Below are positions 6,303-6,658 of a DNA stretch of 6,658 bases, one piece after another. This stretch comes from Bacillota bacterium (lineage in GTDB: Bacteria > Bacillota > UBA4882 > JAAYXC01). Location: contig JAAYXC010000316.1 in the NCBI GenBank assembly GCA_012516115.1, positions 1 to 6,658 of the forward strand, written 5' to 3'. The notes under the pieces were generated by a model. That model was given only the letters and a program-made list of their open reading frames with translations. It did no database searches and was not told the origin of the DNA. A program made the translations under genes and the position numbers. Position 1 is the first letter of the stretch. Every line of letters starts with the position of its first letter.

Positions 6303-6332
6303 ATGATAGATTATGATTTCGGTTTCCGTCAA
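6303..6332 (-). promoter_or_regulatory. Housekeeping-sigma promoter of the deoR-galT operon
   Basis: On the minus strand, -35 TTGACG (6327-6332) and -10 TATCAT (6303-6308) are separated by 18 nt, each matching 5 of 6 consensus bases. Transcription should start near 6296, giving a leader of about 25 nt before the TTG. The promoter lies between the terminator of the preceding gene and the deoR ribosome site, exactly where one is expected. Confidence 0.75.
6314..6327 (-). promoter_or_regulatory. Possible cre-like (CcpA) site in the promoter spacer
   Basis: On the minus strand GGAAACCGAAATCA matches the core TGNAANCGNWWNCA at every fixed position except the first T. It lies almost wholly within the -35/-10 spacer and overlaps the putative DeoR operator. 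It would be meaningful only if the host has CcpA. A motif this degenerate can occur by chance. Confidence 0.25.
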
Positions 6333-6354
6333 GAACTTTCGTTTCGTGGTTACC

Positions 6355-6377
6355 AAAAACCCGGCCACCGGGCCGGG
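6355..6377 (-). terminator. Intrinsic terminator after the lytic transglycosylase gene
   Basis: On the minus strand CCCGGCC, loop CGGT and GGCCGGG form a perfect 7-bp GC stem followed immediately by TTTTT. It begins 10 nt after the TAA at 6388-6390 and separates that gene from the deoR-gal operon. Confidence 0.88.
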
Positions 6378-6387
6378 GAAGGAGATC

Positions 6388-6658
6388 TTACGCGTATAAA
6401 AAACGATAGATGCGATAAGTCCGCATAATCCGCATCACATACCGTCTGGTCTCCGTAAAAGGGAGCCTGGCCAGGTCGGCCAGGGTTCCATCCCATATAC
6501 CATGGGCCATCCACTCCTCCACCCGGGGCCAGCCCGCATTATAAGCGACCAAGACGTTGACCGCGTCCCCGTTGAACTTCTTCCAAAGCATCCCGAGGTA
6601 CCAGACGCCGTAACGGATGTTGGCCTCCGGGGTAAAAAGATGGGCGAGGGTTAATTCC
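6388..6658 (-). CDS. Soluble lytic murein transglycosylase (SLT domain), C-terminal part
   Basis: The last 89 residues of a cell-wall enzyme that cleaves the MurNAc-GlcNAc bond in peptidoglycan to leave 1,6-anhydro ends; its mature form acts outside the cytoplasmic membrane. The frame is open to the window edge. The visible start-like ATG at 6591 is internal, because family sequence precedes it: LFTPEANIRYGVWYLGMLWKK. The AYNAG motif of the SLT fold follows (NVLVAYNAGWPRVEEW), then the typical C-terminal PFTETRRYVMRIM and a YRIYRFLY end, as in Slt-type enzymes of Bacillota. The catalytic Glu and any signal peptide lie outside the window. A strong terminator follows, so it is transcriptionally separate from the gal genes and is probably an unrelated neighbour. 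Confidence 0.92.
   Translation of the reverse strand, partial: ELTLAHLFTPEANIRYGVWYLGMLWKKFNGDAVNVLVAYNAGWPRVEEWMAHGIWDGTLADLARLPFTETRRYVMRIMRTYRIYRFLYA

Larger units (their letters stand above)
6289..6346 (-). promoter_or_regulatory. Putative DeoR-type operator: spaced TTTCG direct repeats
   Basis: Three related T-rich blocks, read on the plus strand, bracket and overlap the promoter: CTTTCGTTTCG (6336-6346), ATTTCGGTTTCC (6316-6327) and GTTCGTTTTC (6289-6298). The first two TTTCG cores start exactly 20 bp apart, about two helical turns. Direct repeats of this kind are known operators for several DeoR-family regulators, such as the TTTC-repeat sites of E. coli AgaR. The middle block sits in the -35/-10 spacer. 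Autorepression is therefore likely, by inference. Confidence 0.45.

Noticed and set aside
6388..6591. Complete small gene starting at the ATG at 6591
   Set aside because: The frame continues to the window edge with SLT-domain sequence, so this is the tail of a longer transglycosylase.
1..6658. CRISPR arrays, insertion sequences, tRNA or rRNA genes
   Set aside because: No regularly spaced repeats, transposase motifs, terminal repeats or recognisable structural RNA were seen on either strand.

Overview
This is a GC-rich stretch of bacterial chromosome holding most of a compact galactose-utilisation (Leloir pathway) locus on the minus strand. The organism is probably a high-GC member of the Bacillota or something similar. 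The clues are strong GGAGG-type Shine-Dalgarno (SD) sequences before every complete gene, frequent TTG/GTG starts, a housekeeping-sigma-type promoter with a possible cre-like site, and gene families common in that phylum. This assignment is inference; no rRNA or tRNA is present to support it.

Layout, left to right. Positions 1-1022 (+) hold a PfkB-family sugar or sugar-phosphate kinase whose first few residues lie outside the window. It converges, 8 nt apart, on the last gene of a minus-strand series. Read in the direction of transcription (right to left), that strand carries: the C-terminal end of a lytic transglycosylase (6388-6658) followed by a clear intrinsic terminator (6355-6377); a promoter (6303-6332) driving a DeoR-family repressor (5513-6271); galT (4372-5424); a 339-nt non-coding interval with two related GC-rich inverted repeats in opposite orientation around an AT-rich leader (4033-4371); galK (2827-4032); a 179-nt gap; a Gfo/Idh/MocA-family oxidoreductase (1568-2647); and a small five-helix membrane protein of unknown function (1031-1525).

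How it works together: GalK phosphorylates galactose to galactose-1-phosphate, and GalT exchanges it with UDP-glucose to give glucose-1-phosphate and UDP-galactose. The DeoR-type protein is the likely sugar-phosphate-responsive repressor, probably of itself and galT and perhaps of the rest. The oxidoreductase and membrane protein follow in the same direction but their substrates cannot be told. galE, galM, a galactosidase and a transporter are not in the window.

No defence system, mobile element, CRISPR array or obviously new multi-gene system is visible. The points most worth a second look are the spaced TTTCG repeats and cre-like motif in the deoR promoter, the loss of two of the four iron ligands in GalT, the paired inverted repeats upstream of galK, and the uncharacterised oxidoreductase/membrane-protein pair.
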